Positions 1 through 7,633 of a stretch of 18,184 nt of DNA are shown piece after piece. A model generated the notes under the pieces. That model was not told the origin of the DNA. It was given only the letters and a program-made list of their open reading frames with translations, and did no database searches. How positions within the stretch are numbered: the stretch's first letter is position 1; every line of letters begins with the position of its first letter. The stretch spans positions 6,238 to 24,421 of the forward strand of contig NYXD01000113.1 of the NCBI GenBank assembly GCA_002685435.1, given 5' to 3'. The stretch comes from Cryomorphaceae bacterium. GTDB lineage: Bacteria > Bacteroidota > Bacteroidia > Flavobacteriales > Schleiferiaceae. The position numbers and the translations under genes are program-made.

Positions 1-191
1 CAGAGCCATGAGGGTATTGCGAAGATGAGAAAGAATGTATCGTTCTTTTCCAATGCGCCCGGAGTCTTTGTATGATGGTCATCATGCAAGAACCACAAGA
101 ATCCATGCATCAAGTACTTATGTGCACCCCAAGCAACGCCTTCCATAATAAAGAAGGTCAGTAACATCACGAAAAATTCAAGCGTTGTCAT
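1..191 (-). CDS. crtZ: Beta-carotene hydroxylase (CrtZ-like), 3' end outside window
   Basis: Only the first 63 residues are visible, because the reading frame runs off position 1. CrtZ is a membrane di-iron enzyme that hydroxylates the beta-ionone rings of beta-carotene to give zeaxanthin. After a hydrophobic N-terminal segment (about residues 3-20), the fragment shows two histidine motifs of the carotene hydroxylase/fatty acid hydroxylase superfamily: HKYLMH (H24 to H29, HX4H) and HDDHH (H36, H39, H40, HX2HH). They are followed by the EKND and FAIPSW stretch typical of bacterial CrtZ. The start ATG overlaps the bcp stop codon (ATGA at 191-188), so translation is probably coupled. A related sterol-desaturase-type hydroxylase is the alternative, but spacing and motif wording favour CrtZ. 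Confidence 0.85.
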   Translation of the reverse strand, partial: MTTLEFFVMLLTFFIMEGVAWGAHKYLMHGFLWFLHDDHHTKTPGALEKNDTFFLIFAIPSWL

Positions 192-655
192 TTTACCACT
201 GATTTTAAAAAAGCCAAACTTTCTTCTACGTGGTCAGTTGCACGTAAGAGACTCTTAAAGATATAAACTACGCGGTGGTTTTCATCCGTCACATAGGTGA
301 TTCTATTCGCAACGGTATTGAAAAGTAGACCTGGTGCGCCGAAGGACTTTCGCACCTTGTGCCCTGGGTCACTGAGAATAGGGTATGTCAAATTGTATTT
401 TTCTGAAAATCCTTTGTGTGATAGAACGGAAGCATCATTTATTCCTATGACCTGTGCGCCAACGGATTGAAATTCACTTTCGTAATTCCTAAAGTCACAG
501 GCTTGCGCTGTACAACCAGGTGTATGGTCTTTTGGATAAAAGAAGAGAACCAATGGCTGCCCCGGAAAATTAGAGGGACTTAAAGGTTGGTTGTTTTGAT
601 CTAAAAGTGTAAACGCAGGCAACGCATCACCTACCTTTATTGGGTTATAGGGCAT
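188..655 (-). CDS. bcp: Peroxiredoxin, Bcp/PrxQ type
   Basis: This is a 155-residue thiol peroxidase, a normal full length for the family. It reduces hydrogen and organic peroxides in the cytoplasm using thiol electrons. The peroxidatic motif YPKDHTPGCTAQAC is present, with the peroxidatic cysteine at C48 and a second cysteine at C53. That CX4C arrangement marks the atypical two-cysteine alpha-type PrxQ enzymes. No signal peptide is visible. The gene lies 57 bp after the LysM gene and overlaps crtZ by 4 nt, so it is probably in the bshC-guaA-LysM-bcp-crtZ transcript. A bacillithiol synthesis gene at the head of the same run makes a shared peroxide/thiol role plausible, but this is inference. 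Confidence 0.93.
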   Translation of the reverse strand: MPYNPIKVGDALPAFTLLDQNNQPLSPSNFPGQPLVLFFYPKDHTPGCTAQACDFRNYESEFQSVGAQVIGINDASVLSHKGFSEKYNLTYPILSDPGHKVRKSFGAPGLLFNTVANRITYVTDENHRVVYIFKSLLRATDHVEESLAFLKSVVK

Positions 656-712
656 GATTAGGGAATATTCATTGATGATAGAACGAAGGGAATGGAATTT
701 TGTTCGCTAAAA

Positions 713-2239
713 CTACCTAAGTAATTTCCACTCGAAATTCTCAAACCGACGTAATTCTACCCATCGATTTTGCTGGTCTTGCGTAAAATCAAAACCAACA
801 AGGATACCGCGCATAGGACCACATCCGTATAGGAGTCGTTGAATGTGATAATCGGCAATGTCATAACCTCTGATCGCATACTGGTTGGGTTCAATTCCAA
901 AATGCGCTCTAAAGGCTTCAACGAACGACAAAGTGTTCGGATCTTGGTAGGATAAATAAGACGACATTGCACAAATCACCTCCGCTTCTCTTGTAAAATT
1001 GTCATTGGTAATCCCACTGTTGAAAAGCTGGTATTCAGTAGCAAATAAAGAATAAGACGCCGACCCTGATCTTAAATTACGAAGTACGTCGAGCATAAAG
1101 GCGGGATCATTATCATAAATGATAAGCTCGTAATGTAGCGCACTGTCTAGCTCGACCAATGCTTCATTTGAAGACCATTTATCATCGTTGGTAAGCAATC
1201 TTTTATTCGGGTTGTTAAACCCATCGTAAAACATCTTGCATTTATTGGAAAGCCCTTTTGTAACAATCAGCGGTATGCTTTTCGTGTTTAACGAATCTCT
1301 TGCATTAATCAATTCGCGAAGCATTTGATAAAAGTTCTCTTCAGAAACCACCGAGTTGTATACTCCCAATCCTTCAATTGCGGAGCTTTTACTCATCAAG
1401 TTCACCGATTTTCCAGCAACCCCAAAATCCGTGATCTGCTGGACACGTTTTGAATAAAGCGGTCCTAACAAGAGGTCGTAGTGTTCGAGATTTAGAGAGT
1501 CTAAAGCATTCTTTAACGAATCGCGTTGATTGTGTGAATCGATGAATTCGATATTAACTGAAAATGAACTGTCGCTATGTAAAGAAGCAGCAAATTCCAT
1601 ACCCATGCGTAAGCTCATTGCCACTGGACTGCGCTTGGCTAGAGCCGTTTCATTGATGTAGTCCATGTGAAAAAAGGGTAGAATCCCGAGTATTTCTAAA
1701 CTCGTTATAGCGCTGTCGGATTTAATAACCAATACTGTGTCAGAGGTTGGAGCCGGTTGTGTTAGGACCGTATCTACAGTGGCTTGAAATAAGGCAATAG
1801 CATTTACTGGCCGAACCAACCGTAACCCCCGTTTCCAATTCGTACGCGCATCAGGATTAAGGCGGTAAAAAGAGGCCATATTTGGAAAACCCCACTCCTG
1901 CGCCAAGTCTTCAGGTGTATCTCCACGTCGCACTTTATACATATCAAACGCGGCTTCGCTGCGCGCTGTATCTTGAATAATTGCGACCGAATCAGCTGTA
2001 TTTACGAGTACAGCATCTTTCCGCTCGGGAATTGGTATGATCAGCACATCTTCAAGCGACAGCGTAGTACCTACTATTTGTGGGTTTGCTTCAAGAAGCG
2101 CGTTTACTGTTATTCCGTACTGTTTAGAAAGTGAATACAGTGTATTCCCCTTTACTACGACATGTTCAGTGACCGATTGCGCACTGAGCGATGAAGTAAT
2201 CGCAAAAAAGCAAAGAAAAAGTAACTGTTTTATTCCCAT
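713..2239 (-). CDS. Secreted protein with two LysM domains and a periplasmic-binding-protein-like domain
   Basis: This is a 508-residue exported protein. A signal peptide covers about residues 1-20 (hydrophobic [15 protein letters not shown] with an AQ junction). LysM domain 1 (about residues 25-70) contains [17 protein letters not shown]. LysM domain 2 (about 99-145) contains [17 protein letters not shown] and is more divergent. LysM modules normally bind peptidoglycan glycan strands. The remainder (about 183-508) reads like a type I periplasmic binding fold, with ILPFF near its start, LLLGPLYS and a conserved YDIADY stretch; I see no evidence for a ligand. The start overlaps the guaA end by 10 nt. 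A LysM/binding-protein gene after guaA is a recurrent arrangement in flavobacteria as I recall, so it probably links cell-wall maintenance to the same transcript. The exact role is unknown. Confidence 0.85.
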   Translation of the reverse strand: MGIKQLLFLCFFAITSSLSAQSVTEHVVVKGNTLYSLSKQYGITVNALLEANPQIVGTTLSLEDVLIIPIPERKDAVLVNTADSVAIIQDTARSEAAFDMYKVRRGDTPEDLAQEWGFPNMASFYRLNPDARTNWKRGLRLVRPVNAIALFQATVDTVLTQPAPTSDTVLVIKSDSAITSLEILGILPFFHMDYINETALAKRSPVAMSLRMGMEFAASLHSDSSFSVNIEFIDSHNQRDSLKNALDSLNLEHYDLLLGPLYSKRVQQITDFGVAGKSVNLMSKSSAIEGLGVYNSVVSEENFYQMLRELINARDSLNTKSIPLIVTKGLSNKCKMFYDGFNNPNKRLLTNDDKWSSNEALVELDSALHYELIIYDNDPAFMLDVLRNLRSGSASYSLFATEYQLFNSGITNDNFTREAEVICAMSSYLSYQDPNTLSFVEAFRAHFGIEPNQYAIRGYDIADYHIQRLLYGCGPMRGILVGFDFTQDQQNRWVELRRFENFEWKLLR

Positions 2240-3759
2240 TCGATTGTTGCTGGTGGTTTCGAGCTGATATCATATACAACGCGGTTCACCCCCTTAACCT
2301 TATTAATTATTTGATTGCTCACTTTCGCAAGAAACTCGTAAGGAAGGTGCACCCAGTCCGCAGTCATGCCATCGGTACTTTCTACCGCACGCAATGCCAC
2401 CACTTTTTCGTAGGTACGTTCATCTCCCATTACTCCGACAGAATTCACAGGAAGTAAAATACTGCCTGCCTGCCAAACGCTATCGTAAAGACCTTCGTCT
2501 TTCAATCCTTGAATGAAGATGTAATCGACCTCTTGTAAAATAGCAACTTTTTCAGCAGTGATATCACCTAAGATGCGAATAGCTAGTCCTGGTCCCGGAA
2601 ATGGATGACGTCCCAAAAGATCTGCTGCCATATCCATAGATGCGCCGACACGACGCACCTCATCCTTAAACAAGGTTTTTAATGGCTCGACCACTTTCAG
2701 CTTCATGAAATCTGGTAAACCACCCACGTTATGATGACTTTTTATCGTAGCCGAAGGCCCATTAACGCTGATACTTTCAATGATATCTGGGTAGATTGTT
2801 CCCTGTGCCAACCATGTGACATCTTCAATCAAATGTGCTTCTTGGTCAAACACTTCAATAAATACTCGGCCTATCGCTTTGCGCTTTGCTTCCGGTTCAT
2901 CTATTCCTGCAAGCGCAGAAAGGAATTGGTTCGATGCGTCCACACCTTTTACATTTAACCCCATTCCTTCGTACTGCTCGAGCACATCGGTGAATTCATT
3001 CTTGCGTAATAAGCCGTTATTGACGAAGATGCAATATAGATTTTTACCTATTGCCTTGTGCAATAACATGGCTGCGACCGAACTATCCACACCACCGCTC
3101 AAACCCAGAACCACCTTATCATTCCCCAGTTGCTCTTTGAGAGCGGCAACCGTTTCATCTACAAAATGTGCGGGTGTCCAGTCTCCCACTACCCCAACGA
3201 TTTCGTAAAGAAAGTTTTTTAATAACTGCGTACCGTCTGTGCTGTGATATACTTCAGGGTGGAATTGAATTCCGTAGGTGGCCTCACCATCAATTTTATA
3301 ACCTGCGACTTGAACGTCATGAGTGGATGCAACTATTTCGAAACCTGTTGGAAGCTCCGTGATTGTATCGCCGTGGCTCATCCAAACTTGAGATCCCTCA
3401 CCAATACCCTCGAACAGCGTATCTGATGACGATACTGAACTGAGGTTCGCACGTCCGTATTCACGAATTTCACTCGGCGCGACGCTTCCACCTGAAGTTA
3501 GCGCCATATATTGGGCACCGTAGCATACACCGAGAAGCGGTACATTACCCTTAATTCCAGTCAAATCGAACTGAGGGGCGTCCTCCTGTAATGTGCTGTA
3601 AGGTGAACCGCTCAGGATAACACCTTTAACATCTTCAGTGATTTCTGGTGGATTGTTAAAAGGGTGAATTTCACAGTAAACATTAAGTTCACGAACCCTG
3701 CGCGCTATGAGCTGCGTGTATTGTGAACCGAAGTCGAGGATCAAAATGGTTTCTTGCAT
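2230..3759 (-). CDS. guaA: GMP synthase (glutamine-hydrolysing)
   Basis: GuaA converts XMP, glutamine and ATP to GMP in the cytoplasm, the last step of guanine nucleotide synthesis. The 509-residue protein has the full two-domain layout. The class I glutamine amidotransferase domain has the nucleophile C79 in GVCYGAQ and the H167/E169 dyad in FHPEVYHS. The ATP pyrophosphatase domain carries the P-loop SGGVDSS at residues 221-227. The C-terminal dimerisation domain ends with the conserved PPATIEWE. No key residue is missing. It begins 15 bp after bshC and overlaps the following LysM gene, so it sits inside an operon and no separate promoter is evident. Confidence 0.98.
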   Translation of the reverse strand: MQETILILDFGSQYTQLIARRVRELNVYCEIHPFNNPPEITEDVKGVILSGSPYSTLQEDAPQFDLTGIKGNVPLLGVCYGAQYMALTSGGSVAPSEIREYGRANLSSVSSSDTLFEGIGEGSQVWMSHGDTITELPTGFEIVASTHDVQVAGYKIDGEATYGIQFHPEVYHSTDGTQLLKNFLYEIVGVVGDWTPAHFVDETVAALKEQLGNDKVVLGLSGGVDSSVAAMLLHKAIGKNLYCIFVNNGLLRKNEFTDVLEQYEGMGLNVKGVDASNQFLSALAGIDEPEAKRKAIGRVFIEVFDQEAHLIEDVTWLAQGTIYPDIIESISVNGPSATIKSHHNVGGLPDFMKLKVVEPLKTLFKDEVRRVGASMDMAADLLGRHPFPGPGLAIRILGDITAEKVAILQEVDYIFIQGLKDEGLYDSVWQAGSILLPVNSVGVMGDERTYEKVVALRAVESTDGMTADWVHLPYEFLAKVSNQIINKVKGVNRVVYDISSKPPATIEWE

Positions 3760-3774
3760 TCGGCAAAAATACCA

Positions 3775-5316
3775 CTAATTTTTGCTGCTCAGCACCCAAG
3801 TTCCTGCCTTTATTGTTGACATGTTTTCAACGATTTCATCGCGAGGATCCCTTCCTAAAGTTCCTACAAGGTCTGAATAAGACGCTTTACGCTCCCAAAA
3901 TATTCCTTCTGGATAAACAGAAGCGTATGCGGTATCAATCGCAGCCATTGCTTCCGAATGACGCCGCTTTTGAGCTCTATATCTAGTTTCTGCAGTTCTT
4001 TGAGCCAATCTTGTCATCTTCACTCGCAACGCATCGGCATGTTGATTTAGCTCGGGATAGGCTGCTTTCAACGATGTATTCCATACTTCGATCGCTGACT
4101 CAAGAGGAAGTTGTAAGGATTCTCCCTCTGCTTGTAATGAAACACTATCAGCAATAAATTGCTTTTTTAAGTCCGCAGTAGAATTTGTCAAAATAGCTGG
4201 GAGCGATTGTCCAATTTTATTGAGCGCTCGTTTAAGTTTATCGTTTTGAATAAAAAGACTATCCCTCAGATAAAGCACCGGCATCGGTCGATCCATTTTT
4301 TTGAAAGCTTCCCCGAGCTGCAACCAATAAGCAAGCTCACCACCACCGCCAACATAAGCGAGATTTGGCAATAAAAACTCTTGATATAAAGGGCGCATTA
4401 AAGCGTTTGGACTAATATGAATTGATGGACACTCATGATCCGCTTGCTCAAATCGTTGGCGGTCTCCATCCCGCAAATCAAATAGATTTATTTCTCGCAC
4501 GAAGACCTGAGCCTTGTAACCATGTTCTACTAAAGCTTCAGTTTGTTCCTGAATCAGCTTCGAATAAACGCCTTTCATTTCTTCTTGCCAAAGCGGGTCA
4601 GCAGTAGCTTTTAAGGATACGTCTTTACCATCCAGTACCAGCAATCCTAATCCTTCTGCCCATTGGCGTACCCATTGGCGGGTAGCTTCCGCTAGATTTT
4701 CACATTCTTTATAAGCTTGGAGTCGCGGATACAGGAGCTCTTTCTGCGCTTGGTTAAGTGGTACGCTCTCGAGCCAAGATTCTAATTGGTCCGCTAAATC
4801 GTCCGTAGGTAATAAACCGACTGGACCTTTAGCATCGGGCTGCCTCCATGAGAATTGATACTCACCTATTCGAAAAGAGGAGATTTCTTCGAAATCATGA
4901 TCTTCAGTGGCCATCCAAAATATGGGAACGACATCAACTCCGAGCTCAAGAGTAGCAGCTTTAGCAAGTGCCACAGCACCCAAGACTTTCGCTTCAAAAA
5001 AGACTGTACCTCCACAGATCATCAGTTGATGTCCCGTGGTTATGGTAAGTGCACCATTACGAAAGGCGCTAATCGAATTTGCTTCAGAGGCGCTTAGATT
5101 CGCATTTTGGCGAGTGAACACATCGGCAACAATTTCTCGAGTTTTTGAGGAATAATCTGCCTGGGCCGTTGCTTGACTCTTGAACGAATTCCAGTCATAC
5201 GGCGTCTTCGCAATTGATTCTAGAAAAGTTCCTCCGGCTAAGAGGTCCTTCATTACTTTTGAAGGAACGCCAGTATCCTCATGCGGGAGGAGTGAATATG
5301 TAAATTGAGATGACAT
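3775..5316 (-). CDS. bshC: Bacillithiol biosynthesis cysteine-adding enzyme BshC
   Basis: BshC joins cysteine to glucosaminyl-malate in the last step of bacillithiol synthesis; bacillithiol is the glutathione substitute of Firmicutes and many Bacteroidota. The 513-residue protein shows the family hallmarks TTGHQ (residues 93-97) and FWMATEDHDFEE (133-144) in the Rossmann-like core. A helical, charged stretch towards the C-terminus is consistent with the known coiled coil. The frame stays open upstream to an ATG at 5412, but residues added there are not BshC-like and overlap the lipoprotein gene. The ATG at 5316, giving MSSQFTYSLLPHEDTG, is therefore the better start. It heads the bshC-guaA-LysM-bcp-crtZ run, and its promoter must lie inside the divergent lipoprotein gene because only one base separates the start codons. 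Confidence 0.93.
   Translation of the reverse strand: MSSQFTYSLLPHEDTGVPSKVMKDLLAGGTFLESIAKTPYDWNSFKSQATAQADYSSKTREIVADVFTRQNANLSASEANSISAFRNGALTITTGHQLMICGGTVFFEAKVLGAVALAKAATLELGVDVVPIFWMATEDHDFEEISSFRIGEYQFSWRQPDAKGPVGLLPTDDLADQLESWLESVPLNQAQKELLYPRLQAYKECENLAEATRQWVRQWAEGLGLLVLDGKDVSLKATADPLWQEEMKGVYSKLIQEQTEALVEHGYKAQVFVREINLFDLRDGDRQRFEQADHECPSIHISPNALMRPLYQEFLLPNLAYVGGGGELAYWLQLGEAFKKMDRPMPVLYLRDSLFIQNDKLKRALNKIGQSLPAILTNSTADLKKQFIADSVSLQAEGESLQLPLESAIEVWNTSLKAAYPELNQHADALRVKMTRLAQRTAETRYRAQKRRHSEAMAAIDTAYASVYPEGIFWERKASYSDLVGTLGRDPRDEIVENMSTIKAGTWVLSSKN
5254..5261 (+). promoter_or_regulatory. Possible -7 promoter element for the lipoprotein gene
   Basis: TACTTTTG fits the Bacteroidota -7 consensus TAnnTTTG exactly and lies 56 bp upstream of the lipoprotein ATG, inside the bshC coding region. 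No clear -33 TTG is found at the right distance; the nearest candidate is TTC at 5229-5231. An 8-bp degenerate match can occur by chance. The tight divergent arrangement does require a promoter somewhere in this interval. Confidence 0.3.
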
Positions 5317-5317
5317 T

Positions 5318-5899
5318 ATGAAAGCGAAGATAATTGCAATATTGGTTGCAGCCGTAATGCTAGGCTGCAGTTCTTCAAAAGAAAATACCTGTGCCCTCGA
5401 TGCTCGGTACACCTTTAATTTCGAACAAGCGCAGTATTATGCGCTTCCTCCAATAGACTTTAGCTTCAACTTAAGCTACGACTATCTTGTACGCATGCCT
5501 GAATTTGGTAAGCAAAACTTCAACTATTATGAAGTGGCGCGCTACAATGATGACAGTACCGGTAGCGTATTACTTAAAGTGCATCCTTTCAAGCGGCAAG
5601 GAGTCTTCATCTCTGTAGCTGAACAGCGTAACGCTCAAATAATGATGGATTTGCAAAAAGCGAAGCGAGACAGCTGGGTGACCGAAAAAGACGATACGCT
5701 GGACGATTGGTACATCAGCTACGGCCGATATCAGCAGGATCCTGAAGATTACATCATAGGACATACTTTAATCATGCGTGACAGTATGAATAATGGATTA
5801 CTACTAGAATTACAAATGCCTTGCCCTACAGATTCATTCTACTTAGAACGCGAAAAATGCCTTGAAGAAGTCGTTCGCTCATTCAAAGTCTATTTATAA
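5318..5899 (+). CDS. Putative lipoprotein of unknown function
   Basis: I do not recognise this 193-residue protein. It has a clear lipoprotein signal peptide: MKAK, a hydrophobic stretch IIAILVAAVML, and a lipobox ending LGC with the lipidated cysteine at C17, followed by SSS. The mature protein should be anchored in the envelope and is rich in aromatic and acidic residues. It contains patterns such as DYLVRMPEF and a C-terminal CLEEVVRSFKVYL helix/strand. The overall look (about 170 residues, alternating strands, a final VVRSF segment) is loosely like small PsbP/Mog1-type lipoproteins, but this is a guess. It is transcribed away from bshC. A second cysteine pair (C168 and C179 region) could form a disulfide. 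Its transcript may end at the hairpin at 6037-6064. Confidence 0.8.
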   Translation: MKAKIIAILVAAVMLGCSSSKENTCALDARYTFNFEQAQYYALPPIDFSFNLSYDYLVRMPEFGKQNFNYYEVARYNDDSTGSVLLKVHPFKRQGVFISVAEQRNAQIMMDLQKAKRDSWVTEKDDTLDDWYISYGRYQQDPEDYIIGHTLIMRDSMNNGLLLELQMPCPTDSFYLEREKCLEEVVRSFKVYL

Positions 5900-5969
5900 T
5901 CATTGAGACTTAATACTTAGTCAGAATCGAAACTCAAAAGTATTTTACCTTAATTTATCCTTCATCTCC

Positions 5970-5998
5970 TTGGAATACAATTAGTTATTCTATATTCA
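5970..5998 (+). promoter_or_regulatory. Candidate Bacteroidota-type promoter (TTG - 18 bp - TATATTCA)
   Basis: A TTG at 5970-5972 is followed after 18 bp by TATATTCA at 5991-5998. This resembles the Bacteroidota pair of a -33 TTG and a -7 TAnnTTTG, with two mismatches in the last bases of the -7 box. A transcript starting 5-8 bp downstream would begin almost exactly at the first hairpin (6003). It could drive a short RNA, or the photolyase cassette by read-through of the terminator. Assignment is by consensus only. Confidence 0.35.
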
Positions 5999-6002
5999 CA
6001 CT

Positions 6003-6022
6003 ATTCAAAGGCAACTTTGAAT
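6003..6022 (+). other. Perfect 8-bp hairpin with GCAA tetraloop
   Basis: ATTCAAAG (6003-6010) and CTTTGAAT (6015-6022) are perfect reverse complements separated by GCAA, a GNRA-class tetraloop. No T-run follows, so it is not a terminator by itself. It stands 14 bases before a second tetraloop hairpin that is a terminator. Together they could form a roughly 60-nt structured RNA or the leader of the photolyase cassette. Confidence 0.55.
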
Positions 6023-6036
6023 TAGGTTAGGGGTAC

Positions 6037-6064
6037 GGAGCCAAGAAATTGGCTCCTTTTTTTT
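6037..6064 (+). terminator. Intrinsic terminator with GAAA tetraloop
   Basis: GGAGCCAA (6037-6044) pairs perfectly with TTGGCTCC (6049-6056) around a GAAA tetraloop and is followed directly by eight T residues (6057-6064). This is a strong rho-independent terminator shape on the plus strand. It may end the lipoprotein transcript, end a short RNA starting near 6003, or act as an attenuator ahead of the photolyase gene, whose ATG is 38 bp further on. Confidence 0.85.
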
Positions 6065-6102
6065 GTCTAAACTTTTTTTTTTAGCTCGCGTTTAGTCTAA
6101 TA

Positions 6103-7632
6103 ATGGGCAACACCTTACGACTTATTTTGGGCGACCAGCTCAATGCATATCACTCCTGGTTTTCAACGGTAGATAAACACATCACGTACGTGATGATAGA
6201 ATCGAGTGAAGAAGGCAGCTATGCGCCCCATCATATTCAAAAAGTGACGGGTATATTTTCTGCGATGCGTCAATTCGCTCAATCGATGCAATTATTGGGA
6301 CACCATTTTCACTACCACAACATCCTCGAAGGGAATGAACCCAATTTGCGCACCATTTTAGCATCAATAGCCCGGAAAAAAGGGATTACACATATCCAAC
6401 TTCAAGAACCTGATGAATGGCGACTGCGTAAAGATTTAGAAAAACTCAGAAATGAAGGGTTCGAGATTTCATGGCATTCAAGCGAACATTTCATAAGCAC
6501 AAGTGATGAATTTCAGGAACTTTTCGAAGGAAAAAAAACCTTCCTTATGGAGACGTTCTATCGTGCCCTACGCAAAAGAACAGGCCTCCTAATGGATGGA
6601 GTACAGCCCGTCGGTGGGAAATGGAATTACGACGCTCAAAACCGAAAGAAACTCCCAAAAGGCCACCTTCCTCCCCCTCCATTCGTTCCTAGCACGGATG
6701 TAAGTGAAGCGTACGCAGATGCCATTGCAGCGAAGCTTCCCACCATAGGAAAGTTAGAAGATCCCTTGCATTTCTATTGGCCTACAACCTCAACCCAGGC
6801 TTGGGAGATTTTCGACCACTGGCTACAATACGGCTTACACTCTTTTGGGGACTATCAAGATGCGTTGACAACGAAAAGTTGGTCGTTGTATCACAGCCGA
6901 ATTTCTTTTGCCTTAAATACTAAAATGATACAGCCGCTGGAAGTATGTCAGCGCGTTGAAACCTATTACCGCACGAATCCTGAGGTTCCTTTAAATGCAG
7001 TTGAAGGTTTTATAAGACAAATACTAGGATGGCGTGAATTTATGCGCTGTGTTTATTGGCATCGTATGCCAGAATTTGCCTCAGAAAATTTCTTTGAATT
7101 TGACCGGAAACTGCCACAATGGTTTTGGAACGGGGAAACGAAAATGAAATGTTTATCTCATACCATTGGGCAAAGCCTGAATCACGGTTATGCACATCAC
7201 ATCCAAAGGCTCATGGTAACAGGAAATTTTGCTCTGTTGGCTGGAATTGATCCAGATGAAGTGGATTTGTGGTACTTAGGCATCTACATCGATGCATTTG
7301 AATGGGTGGAAATCACGAATACACGGGGTATGAGTCAGTATGCTGATGGTGGCTGGATTGCAACAAAACCCTACGTTTCTTCTGCAAATTATATGAAGAA
7401 AATGGGTGATTACTGCGACCAATGCCACTACAATCCAAAAACTAAAACAGATGACGACAGTTGTCCTTTCAACGCATTGTATTGGAATTTCTTTGATAGC
7501 CAGCGCGAAAAACTTCATTCGAACTTTCGCCTTGGCATGGTATACCGCACCTACGATAAAATGAATGCCACAGTAAAAACTGGAATTCGAGAAAAAGCCC
7601 AATCCCTATTAAATAACATCAACGAATTATAA
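6103..7632 (+). CDS. Iron-sulfur bacterial cryptochrome/(6-4)-photolyase (PhrB/CryB-like)
   Basis: This 509-residue flavoprotein belongs to the deoxyribodipyrimidine photolyase-related (FeS-BCP) family, which repairs UV (6-4) photoproducts or acts as a blue-light sensor. The N-terminal Rossmann domain begins LRLILGDQLN. The C-terminal FAD domain contains NAVEGFIRQILGWREFMR (299-316). The four cluster cysteines are at C350, C438, C441 and C454, the numbers reported for Agrobacterium PhrB as I remember them. The YAHHIQR motif (363-369, H365/H366), W342, W390, Y391 and Y424 also match residues of the PhrB active site and electron-transfer path. It should therefore carry FAD, a [4Fe-4S] cluster and probably a lumazine antenna. 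One base separates it from the DASH cryptochrome gene. Confidence 0.95.
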   Translation: MGNTLRLILGDQLNAYHSWFSTVDKHITYVMIESSEEGSYAPHHIQKVTGIFSAMRQFAQSMQLLGHHFHYHNILEGNEPNLRTILASIARKKGITHIQLQEPDEWRLRKDLEKLRNEGFEISWHSSEHFISTSDEFQELFEGKKTFLMETFYRALRKRTGLLMDGVQPVGGKWNYDAQNRKKLPKGHLPPPPFVPSTDVSEAYADAIAAKLPTIGKLEDPLHFYWPTTSTQAWEIFDHWLQYGLHSFGDYQDALTTKSWSLYHSRISFALNTKMIQPLEVCQRVETYYRTNPEVPLNAVEGFIRQILGWREFMRCVYWHRMPEFASENFFEFDRKLPQWFWNGETKMKCLSHTIGQSLNHGYAHHIQRLMVTGNFALLAGIDPDEVDLWYLGIYIDAFEWVEITNTRGMSQYADGGWIATKPYVSSANYMKKMGDYCDQCHYNPKTKTDDDSCPFNALYWNFFDSQREKLHSNFRLGMVYRTYDKMNATVKTGIREKAQSLLNNINEL

Positions 7633-7633
7633 T

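Noticed and set aside
2816..3208. 130-codon open frame on the plus strand within guaA
   Set aside because: It is antisense to the well-conserved ATP pyrophosphatase part of guaA, with no recognisable domain; the open frame is a by-product of the guaA codons.
5317..5412. N-terminal extension of bshC to an ATG at 5412
   Set aside because: The added 32 residues are antisense to the lipoprotein signal peptide region and have no BshC character; the ATG at 5316 fits the family start.
5903..5944. Possible hairpins TTGAG/CTCAA and AATACTT/AAGTATT after the lipoprotein gene
   Set aside because: The stems are short and AT-rich with long loops, and only four T residues follow; the hairpin at 6037-6064 is a far better terminator.
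7276..7602. 108-codon minus-strand frame within the FeS photolyase gene
   Set aside because: It is hydrophobic in places but antisense to the FeS-cluster region, with no plausible start signal or neighbours.
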